Source: a virus. Taken from it: a DNA stretch of 55,368 bases. Made by a program: the position numbers and the translations under genes. This document shows, piece by piece, positions 8,016 to 15,651 of this stretch (its first letter is position 1; each line of letters opens with the position of its first letter). The notes beneath the pieces are model-generated. The model made no database searches, was not told the DNA's origin, and was given only the letters and a program-made list of their open reading frames with translations. The stretch covers positions 1-55,368 of the IMG/VR virus record IMGVR_UViG_3300026478_000297, one strand, 5' to 3'.

Positions 8016-9221
8016 ATGATAGATAAAAAACCCTTTACAGAACTGCTTGCAGGACTAAAAGAAAACGGAAAATATCGTGTTTTTAACGACATCGTGCGTG
8101 AGCGAGGCAAGTTTCCCACAGCATTATGGTATGGTCCTTACAATATCAAGAACATCGTAAACTGGTGCTCCAACGATTACCTTGGCATGGGTCAGCACAA
8201 AGTTGTCTTAGACGCTATGCACACAGCCTTAGATCATACAGGATCAGGTTCGGGCGGTACACGCAACATCGGCGGTACCAGCCACTATCACGTAGCTCTA
8301 GAACACGAGCTAGCACTACTACACAATAAGGCGCGAGCACTGTTGTTCAGCAGTGCATATGTGGCCAACGAATGGACTCTTATCGCACTAGCTAAGATCA
8401 TTCCTAACATACAATACATCAGCGATGAGAATAATCACAACTCGATCATCGTTGGTATCAGTCACAGCAAGGCATCTAAACAGGTATTCAAGCACAATGA
8501 CATGGCTGACCTAGAAGATAAACTAGTCAACGCCCAGTTAACTGGTCATGTTCCTTGTATCGTATTTGAGTCAGTTTATTCTATGGATGGTGATGTAGGC
8601 AAGATCAAAGAGATCTGCGATCTCGCAGACAAGTATCATGCCATGACCTATATTGATGAAGTACACGCGGTAGGACTCTATGGCGCCCACGGTGGCGGTA
8701 AAGTAGAAGAACTAGGATTGGAGTCTAGGATTGATATAATCAATGGTACACTAGGCAAAGCCTATGGAGTCCAAGGCGGCTATATTGCTGCCGATAGTGA
8801 CGTCATCGATGCCATACGTTCAGTGGCAGCTGGATTCATCTTTACTACCAGCATGAGTCCTGTGGCCTGTGCAGGTGCCCTAGCTGCTGTGAAGTATCTC
8901 AAGGATCATAATGAGATACGAGAGAAACATCAAGAACGTGCTCGTAAACTCAAACACAGACTAAAGGTAGCAGGTATTCCTGTTATGGAATGCTCTACTA
9001 CTCACATCGTTCCTGTGCTTGTAGGTGATGCTAAGAAGTGTAAGTCAATGAGTGATATGCTGTTAGCAGAACACAATATCTATGTGCAGCCAATCAACTA
9101 TCCTACTGTGGACGTAGGCACAGAGCGTTTACGCTTTGCACCTACACCATTCCATAATGATTCTATGATTGAGGATCTGGTAACTGCGCTGGTTGCCGTG
9201 TTTGAGAGTCACCGGGACTAA
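8016..9221 (+). CDS. hemA: 5-aminolevulinate synthase
   Basis: Condenses glycine and succinyl-CoA to 5-aminolevulinate, the first step of the C4 (Shemin) route to haem. At 401 residues it has the usual bacterial length. Lys248 in [14 protein letters not shown] is the pyridoxal-phosphate lysine, at the same position as in Rhodobacter. Asp214 in YIDEVHAVG and the glycine-rich [13 protein letters not shown] (76-88) also fit. NDYLGM (53-58) and NNHNSII (139-145) favour this enzyme over the related KBL and AONS synthases. Start 8016 has AAAGG 10 bases upstream. The 3' end overlaps the convergent cupin gene by 59 bases. An auxiliary metabolic gene. Confidence 0.95.
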   Translation: MIDKKPFTELLAGLKENGKYRVFNDIVRERGKFPTALWYGPYNIKNIVNWCSNDYLGMGQHKVVLDAMHTALDHTGSGSGGTRNIGGTSHYHVALEHELALLHNKARALLFSSAYVANEWTLIALAKIIPNIQYISDENNHNSIIVGISHSKASKQVFKHNDMADLEDKLVNAQLTGHVPCIVFESVYSMDGDVGKIKEICDLADKYHAMTYIDEVHAVGLYGAHGGGKVEELGLESRIDIINGTLGKAYGVQGGYIAADSDVIDAIRSVAAGFIFTTSMSPVACAGALAAVKYLKDHNEIREKHQERARKLKHRLKVAGIPVMECSTTHIVPVLVGDAKKCKSMSDMLLAEHNIYVQPINYPTVDVGTERLRFAPTPFHNDSMIEDLVTALVAVFESHRD

Positions 9222-9555
9222 TACGATAACGATCCTCTCCGTTTTCAGTGGTTCCCACTTCAAAGATAATGCCGCTATCGCTAAGGCAAGTTAGTTGATG
9301 TGGACTCAAAGGCGCTACTTCAAAGGCACTGCCTGTCTGAAGTTCTATCTCTCTATGTTCGCCAGTCTTGGTATCAACAAAGTTTAGTTTAAATGTGCCT
9401 TCATTAATGAACCAGCTCTTTCTACGTTCGCTGTGATAGACCATGCTAGTCTTAGCGCCTGCACGTTCAAAGACTAAGAGCTTGCCGCTATACTTTTCAT
9501 TGTTGCACCAAAGGATTTCAAATCCCCAACCTCTTTCTATTCTTCCTAGATCCAT
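9163..9555 (-). CDS. Cupin (mannose-6-phosphate isomerase-like)
   Basis: 130 residues. The order [37 protein letters not shown] (metal-site His/Glu, about 36-53) and [13 protein letters not shown] (near 80-90) is that of a single cupin fold of the type found in sugar-nucleotide enzymes. Its start overlaps the clpP stop by one base, and its 3' end overlaps hemA on the other strand by 59 bases. It may act on sugar phosphates, as the cupin half of the 51253-52014 fusion might, but the substrate is unknown. Confidence 0.8.
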   Translation of the reverse strand: MDLGRIERGWGFEILWCNNEKYSGKLLVFERAGAKTSMVYHSERRKSWFINEGTFKLNFVDTKTGEHREIELQTGSAFEVAPLSPHQLTCLSDSGIIFEVGTTENGEDRYRISPGDSQTRQPAQLPDPQS

Positions 9556-10145
9556 TATGGTCTCCGATCGATGATTTGATCTACTAGACCATAGGCCTTG
9601 GCTTCTTCTGCTGACATAAACGTATCACGATCCATGTCACGTTCAAAGTCTTGATAGGTCTTGCCCGCAGTATTGTGCTTGACATAGAGCTCAGTTAAGA
9701 TAGTTTTCATCTTAGTGATCTCTTTGTATTGGATTTCGATATCGCTCTGCATACCACGAGCACCTCCCGATGGTTGGTGGATCATATGACGTGCATAGGG
9801 CAACATAAACCTTTTACCTTTGGCTCCTGCCTGTGCAAGGAAACTGCCCATTGAGCAGGCTTGACCCATTACATAGGTTGCTACGTCTGGCTTAATAAAC
9901 TGCATGGTATCATAGATAGCCATACCTGCTGTGATAACACCGCCAGGACTGTTAATAAACAAACTGATGTCTTGATCAGGATTTTCACTTTCTAAGAATA
10001 GCAACTGTGCTACGATAGTATTAGCCATGTTATCTTCTACAGGACCATTCAACATGATGATCCGTTCTTTGAGCAAGCGACTGTAGATATCGTAGGCACG
10101 CTCACCCTTGCTGGTAGTTTCGATAACCATTGGAATCAAACTCAT
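9555..10145 (-). CDS. clpP: ATP-dependent Clp protease proteolytic subunit
   Basis: 196 residues, the usual length without much propeptide. The serine-protease triad is intact: Ser98 in MGQACSMGS, His123 in HMIHQPSGG and Asp170 in [29 protein letters not shown] (61-79) is the classic oxyanion/head region. ClpP forms a 14-mer with a host ClpX or ClpA ATPase; a phage copy could redirect host proteolysis or mature phage proteins. It has its own minus-strand sigma-70 promoter (10175-10203). Confidence 0.95.
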   Translation of the reverse strand: MSLIPMVIETTSKGERAYDIYSRLLKERIIMLNGPVEDNMANTIVAQLLFLESENPDQDISLFINSPGGVITAGMAIYDTMQFIKPDVATYVMGQACSMGSFLAQAGAKGKRFMLPYARHMIHQPSGGARGMQSDIEIQYKEITKMKTILTELYVKHNTAGKTYQDFERDMDRDTFMSAEEAKAYGLVDQIIDRRP

Positions 10146-10174
10146 AGTCTTTCCTTTTTGTTGTAAGTTGTATT

Positions 10175-10203
10175 AGTATAATGTGGCAACTTGGACACGT
10201 CAA
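10175..10203 (-). promoter_or_regulatory. Sigma-70-type promoter for clpP
   Basis: On the minus strand TTGACG (10198-10203), 17-base spacer, TATACT (10175-10180); the ATG is 29 bases downstream with AAAGGA between. Confidence 0.75.
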
Positions 10204-10226
10204 CTATATTTTATCTCAAAAGGCTC

Positions 10227-10255
10227 TTGTTTTCAGCAATATATGAGTATATAAT
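10227..10255 (+). promoter_or_regulatory. Sigma-70-type promoter for the HNH gene
   Basis: TTGTTT (10227-10232), 17 bases, TATAAT (10250-10255). A TAAATA box (10268-10273) lies just downstream, so the gene may have both an early and a late start. Together with the clpP promoter it fills this divergent 145-base gap. Confidence 0.55.
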
Positions 10256-10290
10256 GAATCTTGTAGTTAAATACTCAAAAGTAGCAAATC

Positions 10291-10809
10291 ATGACAACAC
10301 TTCTATTAAATGCCGACGCTCAGCCAGTCAGCCTGCTACCACTTAGCACTGTAGATTGGCAAGAAGCGATCAGATATCTAGTCCTGGACAAGGTCCGTGT
10401 GATGAGTTGGTACGACGATTGGATCGTTCGTTCTGCTCGTTGGGAGACCCGCGTCCCTGCGGTCATGATGCTCAAAGAGTATCAGAAGACTAAAAACTAT
10501 GTGCGTTTGAGTAAACGTAATGTGTTCCTGCGTGACCGTTATATCTGTCAATACTGCGGTACACAATGCCAAAGCGAAAACGCCACTTTGGACCATGTGC
10601 ATCCAATCAGCCTGGGTGGTAAGACCACTTGGGATAACAGTACTACGGCCTGCAAACGCTGTAACTACGAAAAGGCTGCGCATACCAAAATGAAGCCCAA
10701 AATCAAACCCTACAAGCCAGATTACTGGGAACTTGCAGAAAAACGTAAGAAAATGGGTTACCATATCGCTCATCCAAGTTGGCGAGATTGGTTGGGCATA
10801 GAGGGTTGA
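10291..10809 (+). CDS. HNH endonuclease
   Basis: 172 residues. The HNH core is LDHVHPISLGGKTTWDNSTTACKRCN (about 96-121): DH supplies metal and base, N the middle ligand. It is flanked by two Cys pairs (CQYCG and CKRC) that should bind structural zinc. The N-terminal 75 residues match the usual extension of this bacterial/phage HNH subfamily (LNADAQPVSLLPLSTVDWQEA). It could be a homing or packaging nuclease; no intron or terminase partner is visible nearby. Confidence 0.85.
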   Translation: MTTLLLNADAQPVSLLPLSTVDWQEAIRYLVLDKVRVMSWYDDWIVRSARWETRVPAVMMLKEYQKTKNYVRLSKRNVFLRDRYICQYCGTQCQSENATLDHVHPISLGGKTTWDNSTTACKRCNYEKAAHTKMKPKIKPYKPDYWELAEKRKKMGYHIAHPSWRDWLGIEG

Positions 10810-10834
10810 CAAACTGCTTCTAAGGTGCTATACT
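10806..10834 (+). promoter_or_regulatory. Sigma-70-type promoter before the 10865 gene
   Basis: TTGACA, 17-base spacer, TATACT with extended TGC before it. It overlaps the stop of the HNH gene and precedes AGGAGC and the TTG start. Confidence 0.85.
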
Positions 10835-10864
10835 ATTGTCATAGTTAACACTTTAGGAGCAACC

Positions 10865-11224
10865 TTGAAAGATACCCGCTATTGGTTAGTCAGCTGGGAC
10901 AACCTCGGTGTTGAGTTTCTCGAGGAAATCACAGACAGCCACCCAGACAACTGGGCTAAGAAGCATCTGTTTGATTCTATCAAGTATTCTAAAAAAATCG
11001 AAGCGCCTCTAAGTTTTAATCTCAGCCACTTAGTGATGCGGGCTCAGATGAATAGTCATCGCCACTACGAGATCTATGTGTTTACCAGCACCGCAGATAT
11101 CGGTCTAAATGAAATAAAGATTTGGACTGACAGCGACCCGCAAGGATTCGCAGATTGGGTCCGTGAAAACTATTCTTATCAAGTTTTTAGCAACCGTAAA
11201 ACTACGAAAGACGTGATCGTATGA
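10865..11224 (+). CDS. Unknown small phage protein (TTG start)
   Basis: 119 residues. Start is TTG 10865, supported by AGGAGC six bases upstream and the promoter at 10806-10834; no ATG fits. It has scattered Trp and many polar residues and no membrane segment. Its stop overlaps the ligase ATG (ATGA), so it is translationally coupled to DNA ligase. Function unknown. Confidence 0.75.
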   Translation: MKDTRYWLVSWDNLGVEFLEEITDSHPDNWAKKHLFDSIKYSKKIEAPLSFNLSHLVMRAQMNSHRHYEIYVFTSTADIGLNEIKIWTDSDPQGFADWVRENYSYQVFSNRKTTKDVIV

Positions 11225-12558
11225 GAACACAACCACAGACTATCATCCAGCAACTAGAAGCAGACAACTCACGACTGGCCAAAGAAGCTATCCTAGCCAA
11301 GGCCATGCAAGAAGGACTCGATGAGTTCTTCGAAGGTCTGCGTATGTGCTTGGACAAACTACATACATTTGGCATCAAGCAGGTGCCCGTAAAAGAGGAA
11401 GACGATGGACAGGGACTATCTTGGACTAACTTTATTGAGCTTGCGGACAGTCTATATCGCCGTAGGCTTACTGGGCATGCCGCTAGGGATGCTGTTAATC
11501 TGGCTATGTCAGTAGCTACCAAAGAGCAATGGAACGATTGGTATCGACGTATCCTTATCAAAGACCTGCGCTGTGGTGTTTCAGAAAAGACGGTAAACTC
11601 CGTGGCCAAGGACACGGGGTTGACTCAATACCGTGTGCCTGTGTTTGAGTGCATGTTGGCACACGACGGAGCCAATCACGAAAGCAAGATCACAGGCAAG
11701 AAGATCCTGCAACGCAAACTAGATGGTGTGCGCTGTCTTACTGTAGTAGACTTTGAAAGCCGTACTGTTACCATGTACACACGCAACGGTAAAGAGTTGG
11801 CTAACTTTCCGCATATCGTTAAGGCCTTTGAAGATAACCTAGACAACTTTGGACGTAGTTTTGTCTTTGACGGTGAAGTCATGAGCGAAACATTCCAGGA
11901 TTTGATGAAGCAAGTGCATCGCAAGGACAATGTGCAGAGCGGTGATGCTGTGCTACATCTCTTTGACATCGTGCCTTTGGTAGAGTTCAAGCAGGGTCAG
12001 AGCTCCATGGGTCAGCGACGCCGTGTTAACTTCCTCAAGGGCTTTGAAAACATCTTTGCTGACGCAGGCTGTATCACTATCGTTCCACAGATCGAAGTGG
12101 ATCTAGATCAGTTCGTAGGCAAGATCGAGTTCCAGGACTTTAACAAACAGATGATCGCTGAGGGCTACGAGGGCATCATGATCAAGGATCCTGAAGCCAA
12201 ATACGAGTGCAAACGTAGCACCAGCTGGCTCAAGCAAAAGCCCTATATCGAAGTAACATTGACGGTCACGGCTGTGGAAGAGGGCACTGGCCGTAATCAA
12301 GGACGTTTGGGTGCCCTAGTATGTGAAGGTGTAGATGATGGAAAGAGTATCGCAGTTAACGTGGGCAGTGGATTCAGTGACAGCCAGCGTAAAGAGTTTT
12401 GGGAAGCCTACACGCTTCGAGCCGATAGCATCGTGGGTCAGGTCATTGAAGTCCGAGCGGATGCGGCGACTAGGAGCCAAGATAGTGAAGACCTATACTC
12501 GCTACGGTTCCCCAGATTCCTTCGATTCCGCGGTTTTGCGAAAGGTGAAAAAATCTAA
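11221..12558 (+). CDS. ATP-dependent DNA ligase (T4 gp30 type)
   Basis: 445 residues. Motif I KLDGV has adenylated Lys166; motif III-like FDGEVMS (about 220-226) and motif IV EGIMIKD (about 319-325) follow, and motif V is WLKQKPY (339-345). The N-terminal block IKDLRCGVSEKTVN (113-126) is the ligase DNA-binding domain signature also seen in T4 ligase. It seals nicks in replication and recombination. ATGA overlap with the upstream gene; next gene begins two bases after the stop. Confidence 0.93.
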   Translation: MRTQPQTIIQQLEADNSRLAKEAILAKAMQEGLDEFFEGLRMCLDKLHTFGIKQVPVKEEDDGQGLSWTNFIELADSLYRRRLTGHAARDAVNLAMSVATKEQWNDWYRRILIKDLRCGVSEKTVNSVAKDTGLTQYRVPVFECMLAHDGANHESKITGKKILQRKLDGVRCLTVVDFESRTVTMYTRNGKELANFPHIVKAFEDNLDNFGRSFVFDGEVMSETFQDLMKQVHRKDNVQSGDAVLHLFDIVPLVEFKQGQSSMGQRRRVNFLKGFENIFADAGCITIVPQIEVDLDQFVGKIEFQDFNKQMIAEGYEGIMIKDPEAKYECKRSTSWLKQKPYIEVTLTVTAVEEGTGRNQGRLGALVCEGVDDGKSIAVNVGSGFSDSQRKEFWEAYTLRADSIVGQVIEVRADAATRSQDSEDLYSLRFPRFLRFRGFAKGEKI

Positions 12559-12559
12559 A

Positions 12560-12799
12560 ATGGATCGACAGGCTATCAAAGACCTAACCTACGGTGGCAT
12601 ACAAGAACTGCTTAAAAACCGTACCTACTACTATCACAGCTCAGTGGGCTCGGGCTATAGTCATTGGACTGAAGAAGGCAAGGCTGCGCTGGCGGAGTTC
12701 ATGAACATGGTGGGCTTTGAAATGCTACGTGCTGAAGAAGCTGAACTGGACCGTCGTGCCAAAAAGATGGTCATGGATGGATTGAAAGGCGTAAAATGA
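12560..12799 (+). CDS. Small unknown phage protein
   Basis: 79 residues from ATG 12560, two bases after the ligase stop. Longer upstream starts in this frame lie inside the ligase gene and are unlikely. It is tyrosine-rich near 20-30 (RTYYYHSSVGSGYSHW), then a charged helix. It overlaps the next gene by four bases. Function unknown. Confidence 0.75.
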   Translation: MDRQAIKDLTYGGIQELLKNRTYYYHSSVGSGYSHWTEEGKAALAEFMNMVGFEMLRAEEAELDRRAKKMVMDGLKGVK

Positions 12800-13059
12800 A
12801 GTTATTTCTAGGATGGGTCCTGCATCTCATACAGGGCCTTAAGTTTTGGCAGTGGACTTTCTTTGTGGGTTGGGGCCTGCTGATCACCAGCTGGCTCACT
12901 GAAGATCCCGTCAGACTCTACTGCAACTTGGGCGCCATGGCCATATTCTTATTTTGGATTTTCAAGTGGTTCTTGGTAGAGCCCTTGATGGAAAGCTGGC
13001 ATCGTTATCGCGAACAACGCGAACGCTTATTCGATACTATCAAGAACAGCGATCACTAA
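12796..13059 (+). CDS. Small membrane protein, two helices
   Basis: 87 residues with hydrophobic segments at about 2-32 and 42-66 (LGAMAIFLFWIFKWFLV) and a basic tail (HRYREQRERLF), so probably two membrane helices with both ends in the cytoplasm. ATGA overlap upstream. The stop overlaps the convergent YqgE-like gene by four bases. Confidence 0.75.
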   Translation: MKLFLGWVLHLIQGLKFWQWTFFVGWGLLITSWLTEDPVRLYCNLGAMAIFLFWIFKWFLVEPLMESWHRYREQRERLFDTIKNSDH

Positions 13060-13613
13060 AGCCAAGCATTCACAGCCTGATGCCCACAGAGCTCAGTGCT
13101 GTTAGACCATAGATCCGCAGGATCCTGCTCAAAGAGCCAATCAGGGCTGGGACCACGAGCTATGAGCCAGCTAGAGCTGTGATGCCAGGGTGGGCTACCA
13201 CGTAGCTCTGCTTCCAACTGTTCTGGAGCCCAAGCACAGAGCCCAAACATAAAACGAAAGTGTCGAGGGTAGTCACCATCTGCCACACAGGCAAACATCT
13301 TTTCATCGCTGGTCATAGACCAATGCTCGTTGATCTCTATGGTCTCCATCATGGACCACTCTGAACTGTGCAGCATCCAAACTGTAGTGGTGTTCACAGG
13401 GCCACCCCAGTACAGAGGAAAGTTCATGCGTTCGGGCAGATTAAGATCCACTTCACGTGCTAGATCTAGCAGTGTATGAGGTGTGGGTTTATTGATGGTC
13501 AAGCCCGCCCAGCCCCCTTGGTGTTGCTGTGTCAGCATGATCACTGACTTTTTAAAACGTAGGTCGGGCATCTTTGGGGGTGCTATGAGTAGATCACCTA
13601 GTTCTAGATGCAT
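13056..13613 (-). CDS. YqgE/AlgH (UPF0301) family protein
   Basis: 185 residues. The family opening is clear: GDLLIAPPKMPDLRFKKSVI (6-25), then QHQGGWAGLTINKPT (30-44) and the PLYWGGPVN block (about 66-74). UPF0301 proteins are common in proteobacteria and of uncertain role. A phage copy is unusual. It is the last gene of a leftward run and converges on the membrane protein gene. Confidence 0.88.
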   Translation of the reverse strand: MHLELGDLLIAPPKMPDLRFKKSVIMLTQQHQGGWAGLTINKPTPHTLLDLAREVDLNLPERMNFPLYWGGPVNTTTVWMLHSSEWSMMETIEINEHWSMTSDEKMFACVADGDYPRHFRFMFGLCAWAPEQLEAELRGSPPWHHSSSWLIARGPSPDWLFEQDPADLWSNSTELCGHQAVNAWL

Positions 13614-13619
13614 GATCTG

Positions 13620-13862
13620 TCAACTCCAGTCTGGTAAGGGGCCGCCGTATTTCTTGCCCTTGATACGTTTTCCTCGGACCTTGATGCGCTCTGAGCCTAC
13701 CTTGTGGCTCTTGCCCCCATCACGGCTACGATAGCCCTGGCTCTTGCATGAAGCCAGTTGGCTAGCACCTAGGGCCGAGTCTGGCTTACCGCTTAGGCAA
13801 AGGTCTCTGCTCGCGGGTTCTTCGTCTACTAGTGATTCTCTGATGATTTCGTTGATTTTCAT
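13620..13862 (-). CDS. Small basic phage protein, GGPLP tail
   Basis: 80 residues from ATG 13862 (MKINEIIRESLVDEE), which overlaps the upstream gene by four bases. The first residues again look like a virion leader. The C-terminus KVRGKRIKGKKYGGPLPDWS is basic and ends in a GGPLP motif I recall from small proteins of T4-like marine phages. Possibly nucleic-acid binding and packaged; function unknown. Confidence 0.78.
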   Translation of the reverse strand: MKINEIIRESLVDEEPASRDLCLSGKPDSALGASQLASCKSQGYRSRDGGKSHKVGSERIKVRGKRIKGKKYGGPLPDWS

Positions 13863-14269
13863 GCGTAGGTGCCTCGAGGGTGTGTGGGCCATGTGATGTC
13901 ATAGGGCCATCCTGGCTGCGAAGGTAGATCTCTCAGGGCCTGACGGAATGCAGTCCAAGAGTGCTGTTGCTGTGTGGTCATCTGTGCCCAGCGATCTGGT
14001 AGTACATAGACGTCACTTTCTCTAAGGAACTTGTCACGTTGACTGCGTGTGGCCAGGGTGTCTTCTGCGAGCCTACTTACTCGTTCTTGTGCAGTGATAG
14101 TTCTAGTCTGCCACTGTAGATGCCACTGTCCATTGACCTGTACAGGACCCACTTGTTCTACTATCGTGCGGCGATCCATGGGCTTAGAATGGTCGGGTTC
14201 TGGGGGCGCATCAAGCTGGATGTTCTGGCCCTGATCTCTTAGCTGGCGATATAGTTGTTGGTCAATCAT
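13859..14269 (-). CDS. Tail fibre assembly-like protein
   Basis: 136 residues. The C-terminal half RDKFLRESDVYVLPDRWAQM, QQQHSWTAFRQALRDLPSQ (about 77-119) then WPTHPRG matches the region shared by phage tail-fibre assembly chaperones and related virion proteins (RD-x-L-x-x-SD ... W-x-x-YRQALRDLP). The N-terminal half has a WHLQWQTR motif of the same families. Neighbour to the collagen-like protein, which may be its client. Confidence 0.75.
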   Translation of the reverse strand: MIDQQLYRQLRDQGQNIQLDAPPEPDHSKPMDRRTIVEQVGPVQVNGQWHLQWQTRTITAQERVSRLAEDTLATRSQRDKFLRESDVYVLPDRWAQMTTQQQHSWTAFRQALRDLPSQPGWPYDITWPTHPRGTYA

Positions 14270-14274
14270 ATGTG

Positions 14275-14280
14275 TATTTA
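14275..14280 (-). promoter_or_regulatory. TAAATA late box, five bases before ATG 14269
   Basis: GCGTAAATA-CACAT-ATG on the minus strand. With a T4-like start point about six bases after the box, transcription would begin at the A of the ATG. Confidence 0.6.
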
Positions 14281-14733
14281 CGCTCCGTAGATGATGCCCG
14301 CGACTAATATGTCACGGGTCAGCTGTTTCTTTAGTGTTTTGAAGTCTGCGCCCACATCATACCACTGTATGTAGCCACGTTCATCGTGATAAAGCACCTG
14401 TGGTGTCGTTGATGTGACATCGGGTATAGTATTGCCCACAGCATCCTGTCCAGGTAGGCCACGTGGACCCTGTTCGCCCGGGGCTCCCTGTGGACCTTGT
14501 GGTCCAGCGATAGTGACTATGCCTGTGACTGTGTCAGTGGTAGCTGTGCTGCCCGCAGCGACCTGTACAGTGACGGTGGCAGTGGCAGCAGCGGCAGCAA
14601 CATCAGCAGTGGCTATACCATAGCTCACAGGGTTCAATCGCAGGGTAGTAACGCTGGTACCGTCTACTGCGCTTTGTCGTGTGAATCCCTGTGCAGCAGC
14701 AGTGACTAGATCGCTTCGTGTAGTGATGGCCAT
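14278..14733 (-). CDS. Collagen-like virion protein
   Basis: 151 residues from ATG 14733 (MAITTRSDLVTAAAQGF), with GGAGAG upstream; a longer start at 14760 would run into the previous gene. Residues 77-102 hold G-x-y triplets (GPQGPQGAPGEQGPRGLPGQ), a short collagen-like stalk. Before it is an Ala/Thr/Val-rich stretch, after it a small globular C-terminus. Typical of a fibre or fibritin-like appendage. Confidence 0.85.
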   Translation of the reverse strand: MAITTRSDLVTAAAQGFTRQSAVDGTSVTTLRLNPVSYGIATADVAAAAATATVTVQVAAGSTATTDTVTGIVTIAGPQGPQGAPGEQGPRGLPGQDAVGNTIPDVTSTTPQVLYHDERGYIQWYDVGADFKTLKKQLTRDILVAGIIYGA

Positions 14734-14948
14734 TATTCTCTCTCCACCCAAGTGCCCCAACCGGGAAACTCTGTGTCTATGACTGCCTGCATATGATCAG
14801 CATTGTGCATGGCTACCAAACTGTAGAAATCTTTAGAGCCCACACGCTCAGTCATGAGCATCATAGAGTTGTTGGGATCCGCGACGAATGCTCTAACAGA
14901 CGCTAGTCGCTCAGAGTCAGGATCAGTGAGTTGATATATGATTCTCAT
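14733..14948 (-). CDS. Small unknown protein
   Basis: 71 residues from ATG 14948 (MRIIYQLTDPDSERLASVRAF); an in-frame ATG at 14954 is possible. The TAAATA box exactly five bases before 14948 favours the shorter form. Alternating strand/helix pattern; stop overlaps the next gene by one base. It may be related to the two small genes to its right, on fold pattern only. Confidence 0.7.
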   Translation of the reverse strand: MRIIYQLTDPDSERLASVRAFVADPNNSMMLMTERVGSKDFYSLVAMHNADHMQAVIDTEFPGWGTWVERE

Positions 14949-14953
14949 ATACA

Positions 14954-14959
14954 TATTTA
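14954..14959 (-). promoter_or_regulatory. TAAATA late box, five bases before ATG 14948
   Basis: GTTAAATA-TGTAT-ATG on the minus strand; leaderless geometry. Confidence 0.6.
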
Positions 14960-15006
14960 ACCCTAGTTCACAAGAATCCAAAAATGCAGAGCAGAGACTT
15001 TGACTA

Positions 15007-15045
15007 GGCGAAGCCCTAGCGCAATTTTTATAGCCGCGAAGCGGC
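15007..15045 (-). terminator. Double GC hairpin element, possible terminator (copy 1)
   Basis: On the minus strand GCCGC-TTC-GCGGC is followed by TATAAAAATT, then a second arm CTAGGGCTTCGCCTAG. It lies downstream of the 15064-15273 gene, within an 81-base gap that holds no gene. A related element occurs at 31570-31603. Confidence 0.45.
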
Positions 15046-15063
15046 AGCGGTCGCGAAGGGTTT

Positions 15064-15273
15064 CTAGCAGAAATCCAAATGCTGTTGACGAGTTAACTCA
15101 GGATACTGTAAGTGTATCCAAGCTAGATATCTCTCTGGAACGAAAAAGTCTATGCAGTCCCCGCGAAACTCTAGATGACCGCCTAAGGGTTGTACGCGAG
15201 CCCATATGGCTTCTTGATCATAGGCAACCGTACTAGTAAGTCTTAGACACACAAGCGATCTGCGATGTATCAC
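15064..15273 (-). CDS. Small unknown protein (GTG start, uncertain)
   Basis: 69 residues from GTG 15273; an internal GTG is possible. It is rich in aromatics (HLEFRGDCIDFFVPERYLAWIHLQYPEL) and looks like a folded domain rather than a shadow. It sits two bases from the 15275-15469 gene in the same direction. No family recognised and no good ribosome site. Confidence 0.5.
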   Translation of the reverse strand: MIHRRSLVCLRLTSTVAYDQEAIWARVQPLGGHLEFRGDCIDFFVPERYLAWIHLQYPELTRQQHLDFC

Positions 15274-15274
15274 G

Positions 15275-15469
15275 TTATAAGAGTAATAGGAATGTGTACA
15301 TGACCTCAGAGCATTCTATGAGCACTATGTAGCGATCACCAAAAAAGTCCAGTTGATCTGGATTGACTTCATCGCGTATGAGCGTGTGTATGATGCGTAT
15401 GGGCTGGCCTGAGTCTATGAAGTCGTGTAGACGTTCCAGCTGGCCAAGATCATAGTCTAGAGTGTACAT
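15275..15469 (-). CDS. Small unknown protein
   Basis: 64 residues, MYTLDYDLGQLERLHDFIDSG..., ending in a hydrophobic stretch (VMYTFLLLL). Start at 15469 has a TAAATA box five bases before it. Similar size and strand/helix pattern to its two leftward neighbours. Function unknown. Confidence 0.6.
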   Translation of the reverse strand: MYTLDYDLGQLERLHDFIDSGQPIRIIHTLIRDEVNPDQLDFFGDRYIVLIECSEVMYTFLLLL

Positions 15470-15474
15470 ACTGC

Positions 15475-15480
15475 TATTTA
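15475..15480 (-). promoter_or_regulatory. TAAATA late box, five bases before ATG 15469
   Basis: GTTAAATA-GCAGT-ATG on the minus strand; leaderless geometry. Confidence 0.6.
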
Positions 15481-15514
15481 ACGTAGAATCAGGGCTTGCG
15501 GGCCGCTAGAGGCT

Positions 15515-15520
15515 TAAATA
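15515..15520 (+). promoter_or_regulatory. TAAATA late box, five bases before ATG 15526
   Basis: CTTAAATA-TGCAT-ATG on the plus strand. It is back-to-back with the minus-strand box at 15475-15480, giving a divergent late promoter pair 34 bases apart. Confidence 0.6.
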
Positions 15521-15525
15521 TGCAT

Positions 15526-15651
15526 ATGAATAAACTAGTTCGTACTGTAGTAGAAGATGATGTTTGGTACGTGTTAGCACTCTTATTATTGAGTGTGATC
15601 AGCTTTAACTTGGGTTTACTCATAGGCTGGATTTGGATACTAGCACGATGA
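15526..15651 (+). CDS. 41-residue single-helix membrane peptide
   Basis: MNKLVRTVVEDDVWYVLALL then a long hydrophobic run (to about residue 39) and an Arg end. One membrane helix, N-terminus probably cytoplasmic. It overlaps the next gene by four bases (ATGA) and follows a TAAATA box, both of which support it. Function unknown. Confidence 0.65.
   Translation: MNKLVRTVVEDDVWYVLALLLLSVISFNLGLLIGWIWILAR

Noticed and set aside
1-9221. Window as bacterial chromosome rather than phage, because of aceA, hemA and clpP
   Set aside because: These genes are interleaved with T4-like virion and replication genes, late promoter boxes and leader-bearing proteins; no ribosomal, transport or housekeeping operons occur.
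8016-9221. Alternative call as 2-amino-3-ketobutyrate CoA ligase or AONS (BioF)
   Set aside because: The [13 protein letters not shown] block and overall motif spacing, with Lys at 248, favour ALA synthase.
10378-10812. 144-residue minus-strand frame
   Set aside because: Antisense to the HNH nuclease gene, which has intact motifs and its own promoter.
12335-12559. Upstream extension of the 12560-12799 gene
   Set aside because: Would overlap the DNA ligase gene by over 200 bases; the ATG at 12560 directly after the ligase stop is simpler.
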